In this document: positions 1 through 7,795 of the stretch, one piece after another
How positions within the stretch are numbered: position 1 is the first letter of the stretch
Layout: every line of letters starts with the position of its first letter
DNA from: Paracoccus rhizosphaerae
GTDB taxonomy: Bacteria > Pseudomonadota > Alphaproteobacteria > Rhodobacterales > Rhodobacteraceae
DNA length: 64,000 nucleotides
Assembly (NCBI RefSeq): GCF_026162645.1
Contig: NZ_JAOTBE010000007.1
Coordinates: 1-64,000, forward strand
Direction of reading: 5' to 3'
Program-made: the position numbers and the translations under genes
Notes under the pieces: generated by a model
Seen by the model: the letters and a program-made list of their open reading frames with translations, nothing else
What the model was told of the DNA's origin: nothing
The model's database searches: none

Positions 1-60
1 CCAATGCGCCATGGCACGCGCCAGCTCTATGGTAAGCGCGCGCGCCATGGCGCCGGCCAT
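1..60 (-). CDS. possible 5' end of an unidentified gene, cut by the window edge
   Basis: An open frame on the minus strand begins with ATG at 60 and runs out of the window. It reads MAGAMARALTIELARAMAHW and has an AGG-type ribosome site 5-8 bases upstream. Twenty residues are too few to name a family. It would lie in the chromosome flanking the integrated element. It may equally be chance. Confidence 0.25.
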   Translation of the reverse strand, partial: MAGAMARALTIELARAMAHW

Positions 61-765
61 CGTCACCTGGCCTGATTTTACGCCGCCGCGTGGCCGGGTT
101 TTGCACCGCCGTTGACATCAGCTCTGAGCCGTTAGTGTCGTCTTGCGCCAGAACTTTTACTCGGCAAGCTATGTCCGCTCCCAGCGCCCGGCTGCCCTAC
201 CATGCCGCGAGTGCTCGCGACCGCTTCTGCGCGAAGAAGCCGATCGCAGCGCACGGGCTGGACGCAAAGCAGGGTGATCGCTGCACCGCGCGCGGATGAC
301 CGCTTTCCCAAGATTTCTGCAGCCGCCATGCCGCACCGCCATCCGTCAGCTTTCCGCCCTTCGCGTCTCTGCTGGTATCGCATCGTCTCCCGTCCCAGAC
401 AGCGGTCGGTAGATCCTCTGGATGCGTAGGCGTTAGGCCACAGTCATCTTCGCCGGGAAGTGGCCACTTTCGCTGTCGATCAATGTCGTGCTGAACGGAT
501 GCGGTTCGATCGCAGGTCCTTCAGCCGCAGAACGGCTTCAGATCCAACACCGAAAAGGCCTTGAAGATTGTTTCACGACTTCAGGGTTTTGAAGGCTATT
601 CACCGTTTCGGCGCAGTCATCAGCTTCGGAGAAATATGGCAGTTGGAGACCAAAGTGAGGCCTCCATGCGTCGCGGCTGGTGAACAGCTTCACTCACCTA
701 ACCCTCGAAACCAACGAGAAAATCCAACCTGCGTCGGATGTGGAGACTGGTTTGTCTAAGGCAAG
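61..765. other. chromosomal flank without a recognisable gene
   Basis: This 700-bp stretch has only short, mutually overlapping frames whose products resemble no family I know. It lies outside the left attachment repeat, so it is chromosome beyond the 3' end of the tRNA-Ser target, or debris of older insertions at the same tRNA. I see no RNA gene, strong terminator or intact insertion sequence. Confidence 0.5.
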
Positions 766-779
766 TGGCGGAGCGAGAG
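766..779 (+). repeat. attL core, partial copy of tRNA-Ser 3' end
   Basis: TGGCGGAGCGAGAG matches the 3' terminal 14 bp of the tRNA-Ser gene at 24725-24738 (CCA end, discriminator base and acceptor strand, read on the minus strand). Identity stops on both sides. It sits 143 bp before the integrase start, as expected for the distal att site left by tRNA integration. Confidence 0.8.
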
Positions 780-867
780 TCCGCCGTTCTACAATCCGCG
801 GTGTTCCGCGCCCTTCCCTACAATCTAGCAAGTGCAGGCATTTAGCGGCTTCCCTTATCCGTCATTG

Positions 868-920
868 TCCGGCATATTCCGTCCCAAGCTCAGCGATATT
901 GGGGGAAGAAAGGGGGGAAG
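868..920 (+). repeat. putative integrase arm-type site, left arm
   Basis: Contains GGCATATTCC, then 18 bases later TTGGGGGAAGAAAGGGGGGA, that is two GGGGGAA-like repeats. A related sequence with the same internal spacing (28 bp from the first motif to the G-run) occurs at 24616-24669 in the same orientation. The last repeat overlaps the ribosome-binding region of the integrase, so integrase binding here could also repress its own synthesis. Confidence 0.6.
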
Positions 921-922
921 CT

Positions 923-2119
923 ATGGCTAGTCACCTGACCCGCCGACCTGAAAAGGCATTGACCGCCCAAACCGTGAAAGCCGCCACCGCGCCGGGCAAG
1001 TATTTTGACGGGCATGGTCTTTACCTGCGCGTCGACGCGAACGGGTCGCGCTTCTGGATCCAGCGTATCACAATTCGCGGCAAGAGGTGCGAACTGGGTC
1101 TAGGGGCGCCTTCGCTGGTGTCCCTGGCCGAGGCGCGCGCCAAGGCGCTGGAAAACCGCAAGCTAGCCCGCGCAGGAGGCGATCCATTACAAGCGAAGCG
1201 TGAAGCGCAAGCGGTCCTGACCTTCGAGGAAGCCGCTCGCAAGGTCCATTCGCTCCACAAGCCGACTTGGAAGAACGAAAAACACGCGGCGCAATTTCTG
1301 GCGACGTTAGAAACTTACACCTTCCCCAAGATGGGCCGCCTAAAGGTCCAGGACGTGACCACCGCCGATGTTCTGGGCGTTCTCATGCCCATCTGGACTA
1401 CCATTCCCGAGACCGCGCGCCGGGTGCGGCAGCGTATTGGGACCGTGATGAAATGGGCGATTGCTCAAGGCTGGCGCCAGGACAACCCCGCGGAGAACAT
1501 CAGCAAGGCGCTTCCCAAGATCTCGAAAGCGCCGGAACACCGTAAGGCGCTTCCCTATGCCGAGGTAGCGGGCTGTATCGAGGCAGTGAAGGCATCGGGT
1601 GCCGGCCTTTCCACTAAGCTAGCGCTCGAATTTTTGGTGCTGACCGCCGCGCGCTCAGGCGAGGTGCGGGAAGCGCGCTGGTCGGAAATCAACTTAGCCG
1701 GGCAGGTTTGGGAAATCCCTTCTGAGCGCATGAAGATGAAGCGCTCGCACCGCGTTCCCCTGTCGCCGCGGGCCGTTGCCATTTTGGCGCAGGCCAAGGC
1801 GCTGGACGATGGGTCTGGGCTGGTGTTCCCTGGCACGAAAACCGGGCGCCCCTTGTCCGATATGACTCTTTCCAAGCTGATCAAGGAACTGAGCTTTGCT
1901 GCAGATGTTCATGGCTTCCGCACGTCCTTCCGCACGTGGGCACAGGAACGCACGTCCTATCCGCGCGAGGTTGCTGAGGCGGCGCTAGCACATCTGACTG
2001 GCGATTCGGTCGAACGCGCCTATGCCCGCAGTGATGTCTTCGAGAAGCGCCGCAGGATGATGGATGCCTGGGCGAGCTACTTGCGCAAAACGGAGGCGAA
2101 GGAACGAACCAATGGCTGA
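923..2119 (+). CDS. int: tyrosine recombinase (P4-type integrase)
   Basis: A 398-residue site-specific recombinase expected to catalyse integration at and excision from the tRNA-Ser 3' end. The N-terminus (about residues 10-95) is the DUF4102 arm-binding domain typical of P4-family integrases. A core-binding domain follows, then the catalytic domain. Visible active-site residues are Arg in TAARSGEVREARW (near 240), His/Arg in HGFRTSFRTWA (near 330) and Tyr in ERAYARSD (near 366). ATG 923 is chosen because a G-rich AGGGGGGAAG ribosome site precedes it and the family N-terminus fits; the frame is open further upstream without support. It sits beside the left att copy, the end away from the tRNA. 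Its stop overlaps the next gene by 8 bp. Confidence 0.95.
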   Translation: MASHLTRRPEKALTAQTVKAATAPGKYFDGHGLYLRVDANGSRFWIQRITIRGKRCELGLGAPSLVSLAEARAKALENRKLARAGGDPLQAKREAQAVLTFEEAARKVHSLHKPTWKNEKHAAQFLATLETYTFPKMGRLKVQDVTTADVLGVLMPIWTTIPETARRVRQRIGTVMKWAIAQGWRQDNPAENISKALPKISKAPEHRKALPYAEVAGCIEAVKASGAGLSTKLALEFLVLTAARSGEVREARWSEINLAGQVWEIPSERMKMKRSHRVPLSPRAVAILAQAKALDDGSGLVFPGTKTGRPLSDMTLSKLIKELSFAADVHGFRTSFRTWAQERTSYPREVAEAALAHLTGDSVERAYARSDVFEKRRRMMDAWASYLRKTEAKERTNG

Positions 2120-2810
2120 AACTAGTGACCCGATGCGTGATGTGATGGCTAACTGGAGCGCACGCATAGTCGCTCAAAAAGCGGCCTTCAGTGAGATTAG
2201 ATTCGGCGAAGACGGATACTTTCAGCGAGCCGTCAAAGCCGTCACTCCCATGCTTGAGTCGGCATTGTGGGCGAAGCCAAGTGGAGATCAGATCGGTCGT
2301 GCATTTCTAGAGGTGCTACCGACGCTGTTACGTTCTGAAGAAACCCAGCGCACAAACGAGAGCTTCGAACAGCTGATCACGAAGTCAGAGACCGATTTTC
2401 GCAGCTTTCAAGAGCTGGAATATCACGCTCTGAACCCAATCAACTTGCGCCAGTATCCGGCGCTAGCGGATTGGCAACGGAAGGTGTTTTTAGGAGCAGC
2501 TAAACCACCAGCTAGACGGGGGCAGCACCCTAACGTCAATTTCTCGCGTGACTCCGCGATCTGCACCGCCATCAAACGGCTGAAATCTCTCGGCTTCAAG
2601 GCTTACAGGAACAAAGCGTCACCAAACATCAGCGCCTGTGATGTAGTGGCCGAAGCTCTTGGGAAATGTGGCCAAAGCCTTTCCTACGATGGCGTAGCAA
2701 GAATCTGGGAGAATCAAGACACGGTGAAAGCCGGTGCGGGAGGCAAGGATCTTGCGGAGGGCCTTGCTGAGCAGTTGCTGGCGTTCCTGTCCGAAACGAA
2801 ACGGACTTAA
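2112..2810 (+). CDS. hypothetical protein co-transcribed with the integrase
   Basis: A 232-residue soluble protein of unknown function. Its ATG lies inside the last codons of the integrase (overlap ATGGCTGA), implying translational coupling. Composition is mixed, with no transmembrane segment and no catalytic signature I recognise. The C-terminal half (CTAIKRLKSLGFKAYRN onward) looks helical and basic. By position it could be an excision or regulatory partner of the integrase, or cargo; neither can be shown from sequence. Confidence 0.8.
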   Translation: MAETSDPMRDVMANWSARIVAQKAAFSEIRFGEDGYFQRAVKAVTPMLESALWAKPSGDQIGRAFLEVLPTLLRSEETQRTNESFEQLITKSETDFRSFQELEYHALNPINLRQYPALADWQRKVFLGAAKPPARRGQHPNVNFSRDSAICTAIKRLKSLGFKAYRNKASPNISACDVVAEALGKCGQSLSYDGVARIWENQDTVKAGAGGKDLAEGLAEQLLAFLSETKRT

Positions 2811-2847
2811 TTAGTCGGACGACCTGCCGACACGGATGTTGGCATAC

Positions 2848-2869
2848 CTGCATGTACCTAATCATGCAG
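2848..2869 (+). promoter_or_regulatory. perfect inverted repeat upstream of alpA
   Basis: CTGCATG and CATGCAG are 7-bp perfect inverted arms separated by 8 bp, ending 12 bp before the preferred alpA start. The position suits a dimeric repressor operator or an mRNA hairpin. An alternative ATG (2852) for alpA lies inside it, which argues for the downstream start. Confidence 0.45.
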
Positions 2870-2881
2870 AGGAAAGCCGAC

Positions 2882-3091
2882 ATGGCAGAAATTATGAAGA
2901 GGCTGGTCGCGGAAAAGCACCTCCGCCGCCGGGCGGTTCAGGATGTCACCGGCCTGAGCCGCAGCACGATCTACGACCTGATGAGCAAGGGCTTGTTCCC
3001 GCGCCCCGTGAAGCTCACCGGCAAAGCCGTTGGGTGGCCGGAGACTGCCATTGCCGACTGGTTGAACAGCCGCCCCAGCAACTCGGAATAA
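2882..3091 (+). CDS. alpA: AlpA-family DNA-binding regulator
   Basis: A 69-residue MerR-like helix-turn-helix protein of the AlpA family, known in P4-like islands and satellites as an activator of excision and other element genes. The recognition region reads VTGLSRSTIYDLMSKGLFP, followed by KAVGWPETAIADWLNSR, the usual AlpA pattern. ATG 2882 is chosen because an AGAGGA site precedes it by 9 bases; in-frame ATGs at 2852 and 2867 lie in or beside an inverted repeat. A terminator follows directly, so it may form its own unit. Confidence 0.9.
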   Translation: MAEIMKRLVAEKHLRRRAVQDVTGLSRSTIYDLMSKGLFPRPVKLTGKAVGWPETAIADWLNSRPSNSE

Positions 3092-3092
3092 G

Positions 3093-3130
3093 AAAACCGC
3101 CACCCGGTTTAGGGCGGCGGTGCGGTTTTT
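3093..3130 (+). terminator. Rho-independent terminator after alpA
   Basis: AAAACCG and CGGTTTT pair, with a further CACC/GGTG stem inside, followed by a T-run (CGGTTTTTT). It begins immediately after the alpA stop codon. Confidence 0.7.
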
Positions 3131-3194
3131 TCATGGTTTGATCACTCTGAGATGTACCGCCCAGCTGCCTTGGCCGCAAGTCTAGAGGCACAAT

Positions 3195-3413
3195 ATGGAC
3201 GAAGCGCCGAAGTACGCAAACATGAAAGCAGCCGGCCTGCAATCGGATGGGGGGGAAGATGCGACCCATCTGGGCGAAGACCAGCAAGCGACCGCACTAG
3301 TACAAGTCAGCCGTGGGACGGGCTCCCACCACGCCCCGCAGCCCAACCCCTGGAAGCACATCGCCGGTCTCGCTGGCAATTTGCTCATGCGGGCAAGCGG
3401 GTACCGCAAATGA
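3195..3413 (+). CDS. small hypothetical protein coupled to the helicase gene
   Basis: A 72-residue frame (MDEAPKYANMKAAG...) whose stop overlaps the helicase start as ATGA, the arrangement of translationally coupled genes. An AGAGG-like site lies about 8 bases before the ATG. The product resembles nothing I know, and the region is also open in an overlapping frame. It may be a leader ORF or chance. Confidence 0.4.
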   Translation: MDEAPKYANMKAAGLQSDGGEDATHLGEDQQATALVQVSRGTGSHHAPQPNPWKHIAGLAGNLLMRASGYRK

Positions 3414-4804
3414 CCGTCGTAACCCTCACCCCGCCCAACGCGGTTTTTCAGAATGTCGAGGCAGAGCAGCAAGTGCTTGGCTCGCTCATCATGGCCGACA
3501 AGTTGGTCCCGATTGTAATGCAGCACGGTGGCGTCAGCCTGTTCGCCACTAAGGTTCACGCCAAAATATATCAGGCTATCGAGGTACGCCATCAGGCGGG
3601 CGAGCTGGTCAGCCCGATCACCCTCAAGGCCGCTTTCGAAGGCCTTGAGGATCTAGAGCCGGTTGGCGGCCCCGCTTATCTCGCGCGACTGGCCGGCAGC
3701 GCGATCTATATCACCGTCCCGGCACTGACCAGCATGGCCAACATGCTGGCCGAATATGCCCGCAAGCGCGCAATCCATTCGGCGGCATCTGAGACGCTAG
3801 CCGAATTGGCGCGCGGCGACATGCCCGCAAGCGACATCGCGAACCGGCTTGAGGGGGCGCTGGTCGCCCATTCCTTTACCGTCGCCACCGACCAGCCCAC
3901 GTCCATGCTGGCAGCCGTCAATGAGGCTGTCACATTGGCCAACCAAGCGTATCGCGGTGAGACGAGCGCCGCTGTCAGCTTCGGCATCCCGCCGCTCGAC
4001 GCCATCATTCCCGGCCTCCAGCCCGGCGAACTGACGCTTCTGGGCGGGCGTCCTGCCATGGGTAAATCTGCTGTCGCCCTGACCATGGCCCTGAACGCGG
4101 CCCGCGCGGGGCGTGGCGTGGCGATAGCATCGCTGGAAATGACGCCCGCCGCCATGGCTCACCGCGCCCTGTCCGAGGCAACCGCCAACGCGGGCCGCGC
4201 GGTCCCCTATCAGGCCATGCGGCGCGGCGATATGAGCGAGGAGGAGATGCGTGCAGTGGTCGAGGTCGCGCAGGACGTGGCGCAGCTGCCCATTACCTTC
4301 CTGTCGCGGTCCTACAGCGACGTGGACGCGCTGGTCGGCGGTGTGCGCCAGATCACCCGCGCCACCGACAACCTGCGCCTCCTGATCGTAGACTATGCGC
4401 AGCTTCTTCGCGCCAAGGGGCGCGACCGCTACCAGCAGGTCACGGCCATCAGTCTCGCACTCAAGGGTATGGCGATGTCACTCAACATCCCGGTCCTAGC
4501 CCTATCCCAGCTCTCCCGCGGCATCGAGAGCCGCGAGGACAAGCGCCCGGTCCTGTCGGATCTGCGCGAGTCCGGTCAACTTGAGCAGGACGCTGACAAC
4601 GTGCTGTTCTGCTTCCGGCCGGAATACTACTTGCAACAGGAGCAACCGGATTCCTCCGACCTGGATGACCTGGCCGACTGGGAACTCGCCATGAACAAGG
4701 CGCGCGGCCGTCTCGAAATCATCGTCGCAAAGCAGCGCATGGGCAGCACCGGCACCGCGCGCTGCATGTGTGCTTTGTCCACCAACAGCGTCTGGGGGGA
4801 GTGA
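3410..4804 (+). CDS. DnaB-family replicative helicase of the element
   Basis: A 464-residue DnaB-like helicase. The N-terminal primase-interacting domain (AEQQVLGSLIMADKLVPI...) spans about residues 15-115. The RecA-like domain has Walker A GGRPAMGKSA near 210, Walker B LLIVDYAQLL near 325, and the conserved EDKRPVLSDLRESG and EQDAD blocks. It is distinct from the chromosomal DnaB at 51967-53451, which has GGLNNSD and GRPSMGKTS where this one differs. The preceding small frame overlaps by 4 bp and the replication initiator overlaps its stop, so helicase and initiator form one module. It probably loads at the element's own origin after excision. Confidence 0.93.
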   Translation: MTVVTLTPPNAVFQNVEAEQQVLGSLIMADKLVPIVMQHGGVSLFATKVHAKIYQAIEVRHQAGELVSPITLKAAFEGLEDLEPVGGPAYLARLAGSAIYITVPALTSMANMLAEYARKRAIHSAASETLAELARGDMPASDIANRLEGALVAHSFTVATDQPTSMLAAVNEAVTLANQAYRGETSAAVSFGIPPLDAIIPGLQPGELTLLGGRPAMGKSAVALTMALNAARAGRGVAIASLEMTPAAMAHRALSEATANAGRAVPYQAMRRGDMSEEEMRAVVEVAQDVAQLPITFLSRSYSDVDALVGGVRQITRATDNLRLLIVDYAQLLRAKGRDRYQQVTAISLALKGMAMSLNIPVLALSQLSRGIESREDKRPVLSDLRESGQLEQDADNVLFCFRPEYYLQQEQPDSSDLDDLADWELAMNKARGRLEIIVAKQRMGSTGTARCMCALSTNSVWGE

Positions 4805-5595
4805 TGGGTTATAAGCAGGTCGACATAGTCCTAGCCAGCGCGATTACCGATCCGACTGAGTTCAACGTGCTGATTGCGCTGGCTTCCCACGCAGATCGAT
4901 TCTGGTCCTGCTACCCGTCAATCGCGCGCATCTGCCAGCTGTCGCGCTTTAAGGAGAGAGCTGTCCAGAATGCGATCAAACGCCTCCAAGCACGCGGCGC
5001 GCTGGTCGTCAGGACCGGTGGGGGGCGCGGCGGGGCGAGCTACTACACCATCATTCCGAGCGCCTTGAACCCCGCAGGAGATGCACCCTTCAAGGAGGGA
5101 AAACCTCGCAGCAAAAACACCCTTCGTGACAACAAAAGTCCGCAGCAAATGCACGAAACACCGCATTTGCTGCGCCAAAACCCCGCAGCAGATGCACCCG
5201 AATATATCAATGAACCAGTCAAGAATAAGTCATCATCAGCAGATGACGATGCGATGCGTACGCGACGAGAGAAAATCCTGACCATCATCGGATGCGACCC
5301 GAGCGGCGTCACCAAGGAGCTACGCTTCACCGGCACGACCGCTGACATGGCCGAGGTCAGACACTGGAACGAAATGGGCCTGTCCGAAGCCGAGCAGGAC
5401 AGCATCATCCGCGACATGCTCGCTAGGGCCCGGATTAAAGACCCCGAGTTCATCCCGTCCAGCTGGCGATATTTCACAACCGGCATGGCAGCCCTAGTTC
5501 GCGCTAAAGCCACCCCGCACGACAAGACCACTCTATCACCCAATACCACCCGCGAGCAGCGCGCAGCGCGCCGCCGTGTCATCCTGGGAGGCTGA
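4804..5595 (+). CDS. winged-helix replication initiator-like protein
   Basis: A 263-residue protein whose first 90 residues form a winged helix-turn-helix resembling phage replication proteins (NVLIALASHADRFW, then PSIARICQLSRF...KRLQARGALVVRTGGG). A low-complexity linker (about 90-135) is encoded by repeated DNA, and a helical C-terminus follows with PEFIPSSWRYFTTGMAAL near 215-235. The ATG overlaps the helicase stop (TGATG). Placement after a DnaB helicase and iteron-like repeats inside the gene match the lambda O / phage initiator plan, in which the initiator binds an origin within its own coding sequence. The role is inferred. Confidence 0.8.
   Translation: MGYKQVDIVLASAITDPTEFNVLIALASHADRFWSCYPSIARICQLSRFKERAVQNAIKRLQARGALVVRTGGGRGGASYYTIIPSALNPAGDAPFKEGKPRSKNTLRDNKSPQQMHETPHLLRQNPAADAPEYINEPVKNKSSSADDDAMRTRREKILTIIGCDPSGVTKELRFTGTTADMAEVRHWNEMGLSEAEQDSIIRDMLARARIKDPEFIPSSWRYFTTGMAALVRAKATPHDKTTLSPNTTREQRAARRRVILGG
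5068..5202 (+). repeat. iteron-like repeats inside the initiator gene, candidate replication origin
   Basis: Four direct copies of a motif near AACCCCGCAGCAGATGCAC lie at 5068-5088, 5102-5122, 5136-5154 and 5179-5199. A partial inverted copy (GCATTTGCTGCG) lies at 5163-5174. The CGCAG cores start at 5073, 5107, 5141 and 5184, so the first three are exactly 34 bp apart. AT-richer DNA starting AATATATCAATG follows. Clustered iterons inside an initiator gene with adjacent AT-rich DNA resemble lambdoid ori. Confidence 0.6.
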
Positions 5596-5637
5596 CCTGT
5601 CCGTTGACCCGATCTGACCGAAGCCGAGGCACTCAAC

Positions 5638-6111
5638 TTGAACAAGTTCAAAGCCCGAGGCGCTATGCAGCCGCAGATCGCGCAGCATCTGAGCGTCTTA
5701 TTTGCCACCATCAAGCGGATCCTGATCGAGATGATAAGGTACGGCATGAGCCGGCAATGCATTGCTGCCAAGGTTGAGACTGGCAATATCCTAGTACGCC
5801 TCGTCGCCCTCGGCGCGAATTATTTCGAGAGCAGCTCAGACAAGATCCGATGGAGGCATGTCGCCGCCATGAACCACTATCGTGTCCGCCTATGCGCAGT
5901 TTCGGATGCCGCCCTCCCCCCTCGACGCTGCAAGTGCCCTATGGCGATCGCCACACTTTTACAGGTCGCGACTTGCGTTTGGACGAATGGCGGCAGCTTT
6001 GAGCATGGGACCGGCAAGGCCCGGCTAAGCGGCTGGTCTACCGATGGGTTATCCGCGATGACCAATACGGGCGGTCGGGGCGCTGGACGGCGCAAGGGGG
6101 GTGCTGCGTGA
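5638..6111 (+). CDS. uncertain hypothetical ORF
   Basis: A 157-codon frame beginning at TTG (NKFKARGAMQPQIAQHL...), overlapping the start of the next gene by 4 bp. The first 35 residues look like a small helix-turn-helix (QIAQHLSVLFATIKRILIEM); the rest is Cys/Arg-rich and unlike a folded domain. A 36-codon ORF in another frame (5892-6002) has equally plausible protein character, so the stretch may hold one short gene plus shadow or a decayed gene. Confidence 0.3.
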   Translation: MNKFKARGAMQPQIAQHLSVLFATIKRILIEMIRYGMSRQCIAAKVETGNILVRLVALGANYFESSSDKIRWRHVAAMNHYRVRLCAVSDAALPPRRCKCPMAIATLLQVATCVWTNGGSFEHGTGKARLSGWSTDGLSAMTNTGGRGAGRRKGGAA

Positions 6112-6599
6112 CCGGGGCTGAACTGGCGGCCATCCGTAAGGCCGCAGGTTTGTCGCAGACCGAACTGGCTGGGCGCGTTGGCATAGGCCGCCATGCCGTC
6201 AGCTATTGGGAATGCAAACGAGAAGTGGAACGCGGCGCTTGGGCCGTAGAACGTATGGCCCAGGTGCTGGCCCTGCCGGATGCGCCCGTGATCGTTCCAC
6301 TCAGGATCTCCTTCGTAGAGCGGCAACAGCATGGAACAGCGGATCAAGATGCCGCAGTGCTCGCAATGCTGCAGGCGGTTGAAGACCAAGTGAAGGCCAT
6401 CAGGGCCAACCGGCGGGTACGATGCGGAGCCAAGACGCGCAAAGGCGCAGCTTGCCGGATGAGATCAGAGCCAGGAAAACGGCGCTGCAAATTTCACGGC
6501 GGCAAATCTACGGGAGCAAAGACTGCTGAAGGTAAGGCTCGGATTGCAGAGGCTCAGTGCAGGCGCTGGGCAAGATGGCGCTGGGAACGAAGGCAATAA
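6108..6599 (+). CDS. XRE-family regulator with C-terminal Cys/His (HGG) motif
   Basis: A 163-residue protein starting at GTG, preceded by an AGGGGG site. Residues 1-55 are a classic XRE helix-turn-helix (AAIRKAAGLSQTELAGRVGI, then HAVSYWE). The C-terminal 55 residues carry CGAKTRKGAACRMRSEPG, then RRCKFHGGKSTG, a cysteine- and histidine-rich module seen in small alphaproteobacterial phage and island proteins and likely to bind zinc. It probably regulates the element, perhaps its replication genes. The fusion of the two modules is unusual but clearly one frame. Confidence 0.8.
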   Translation: MTGAELAAIRKAAGLSQTELAGRVGIGRHAVSYWECKREVERGAWAVERMAQVLALPDAPVIVPLRISFVERQQHGTADQDAAVLAMLQAVEDQVKAIRANRRVRCGAKTRKGAACRMRSEPGKRRCKFHGGKSTGAKTAEGKARIAEAQCRRWARWRWERRQ

Positions 6600-6867
6600 C
6601 CGGCGACGACTGCCGGTGAAGCTCGCGCCGAAGCTCACAGCTATTGACCTAAGCGCTGCGGCAGTATCGTCTTTCATGGCGAATCGCTTCAACCGGCAAG
6701 TTCTGGCAAGCTTTAGCATCTGGAATGGTATCCCGCCTATTCAGGCCCCATCAGGCGCTCACTATTTCGTGCAATTAGGCTGCCGGGTAGGACCGTGATT
6801 AGACCGTTAACACTCCGGCTATTTGAAGCCCCTTTCATGGGGTATTACAGTATGGAAGTGTCAGACA

Positions 6868-7337
6868 AACAGGGCACCGTCACCCGCGCGGAGACGCCGC
6901 GTTGCGGGAAAGGCTGCTGTTCGGACCAGATGGCGCGACCTTCTCGCCGACGCAAACTCGCATGGAAGGGCGCCTATACTGCAAGAGGTCCTGAAGCACG
7001 GCGATGGGTCATGTCCGGTGGGCCGTGTACCAGCAGGAAGAACAAGGCCGCGGTCATCGAACAACTTCGCGTCGTGCTCCGCCAGCCTGAGATTGACGTA
7101 AGGACGTTGAAGGCGGCACGTGCCGCCTCTGACGACATCACCGAATCTGATGCCCGAGCCGCACAGTAGCTCGACCCTCTGCGAAATGAACTCTTCCCGG
7201 CCAAGCAGTCGCGCATCTTGGCGCTGTTCGTCGAGCGGGTTGAATCAAGCACTAGCGGGCTAATCCTTCGCCTGCGCATCGAAGGACTGGCGACACTGGC
7301 GCACGAAGTCACTGCCGATGTCGGAGCCACCGAATGA
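6868..7337 (+). pseudogene. remnant of a large serine recombinase (C-terminal part)
   Basis: Pieces in different frames match the C-terminus of large serine recombinases. Near 6920 FGPDGATFSPTQTRM (zinc-ribbon region) is open in one frame. VLKHGDGSCPVGRVPAG (from about 6990) lies in a second. AAVIEQLRVVLRQPEIDV, then LDPLRNELFPAKQSRI and LFVERV, lie in a third with an in-frame TAG at 7167-7169. At least two frameshifts and one stop have accumulated and the catalytic N-terminus is missing. It marks an older integration by a different recombinase. Confidence 0.7.
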
Positions 7338-7660
7338 GTTGGATCACGCAGGTCCCAGACACGGCAAGCATTCCTATCCCGCTCTGCATCGTGAGGCGAC
7401 GCGAGTGGAAGGAGATGCTCGTGCCACTAAACAGATTGTCCCGCGGTTGAGCATCTGCAACGATCCTCAAGGCACATGCTCAGTCCCTCCGCTGGAAGCA
7501 ACTCCTGCCACTTATAGATTTTCGACTGGTTTAGAACTTGCGCGAAGGGAGAGGGTTTTGGCTGCCTACCTCGCGCACATCTCCGCCCAACTTTTTTTGG
7601 GCTCCTTACCTCGTGGAGGGCGTGCTCTAGGGGCGGCACGAGAACGGAGTTCCTGAAGGC
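7334..7660 (+). pseudogene. remnant of the gene normally downstream of the serine recombinase
   Basis: ATG 7334 overlaps the recombinase stop as ATGA. The frame starts MSWITQVPDTASIPIPLCIV, then RRREWKEML, and stops after about 37 codons. Later fragments in other frames (KAHAQSLRWKQLL near 7460-7500; RERVLAAYLAHISAQLFLG near 7550-7610) recall the short DNA-binding protein often encoded behind such recombinases. The match is by pattern and gene order only. Confidence 0.5.
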
Positions 7661-7795
7661 CGCCCTGCAAGCCGATCTTGCAGCGGAACGGGACGCGGAA
7701 TGAGCGTTATCTTTGGCATCCGTCTCAGCACTCTAGCGTCTGTCCATCACCTCACATCTTGGCTAAAGTGGCTCCAACTTGGGAAGGAACTCGCC

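Noticed and set aside
132-383. 83-codon minus-strand frame in the left flank
   Set aside because: No family resemblance and overlapped by comparable frames on the other strand.
5068-5202. CRISPR-like array
   Set aside because: Repeats are imperfect, lie inside a coding frame, have no spacers of array type and no cas genes; an iteron cluster fits better.
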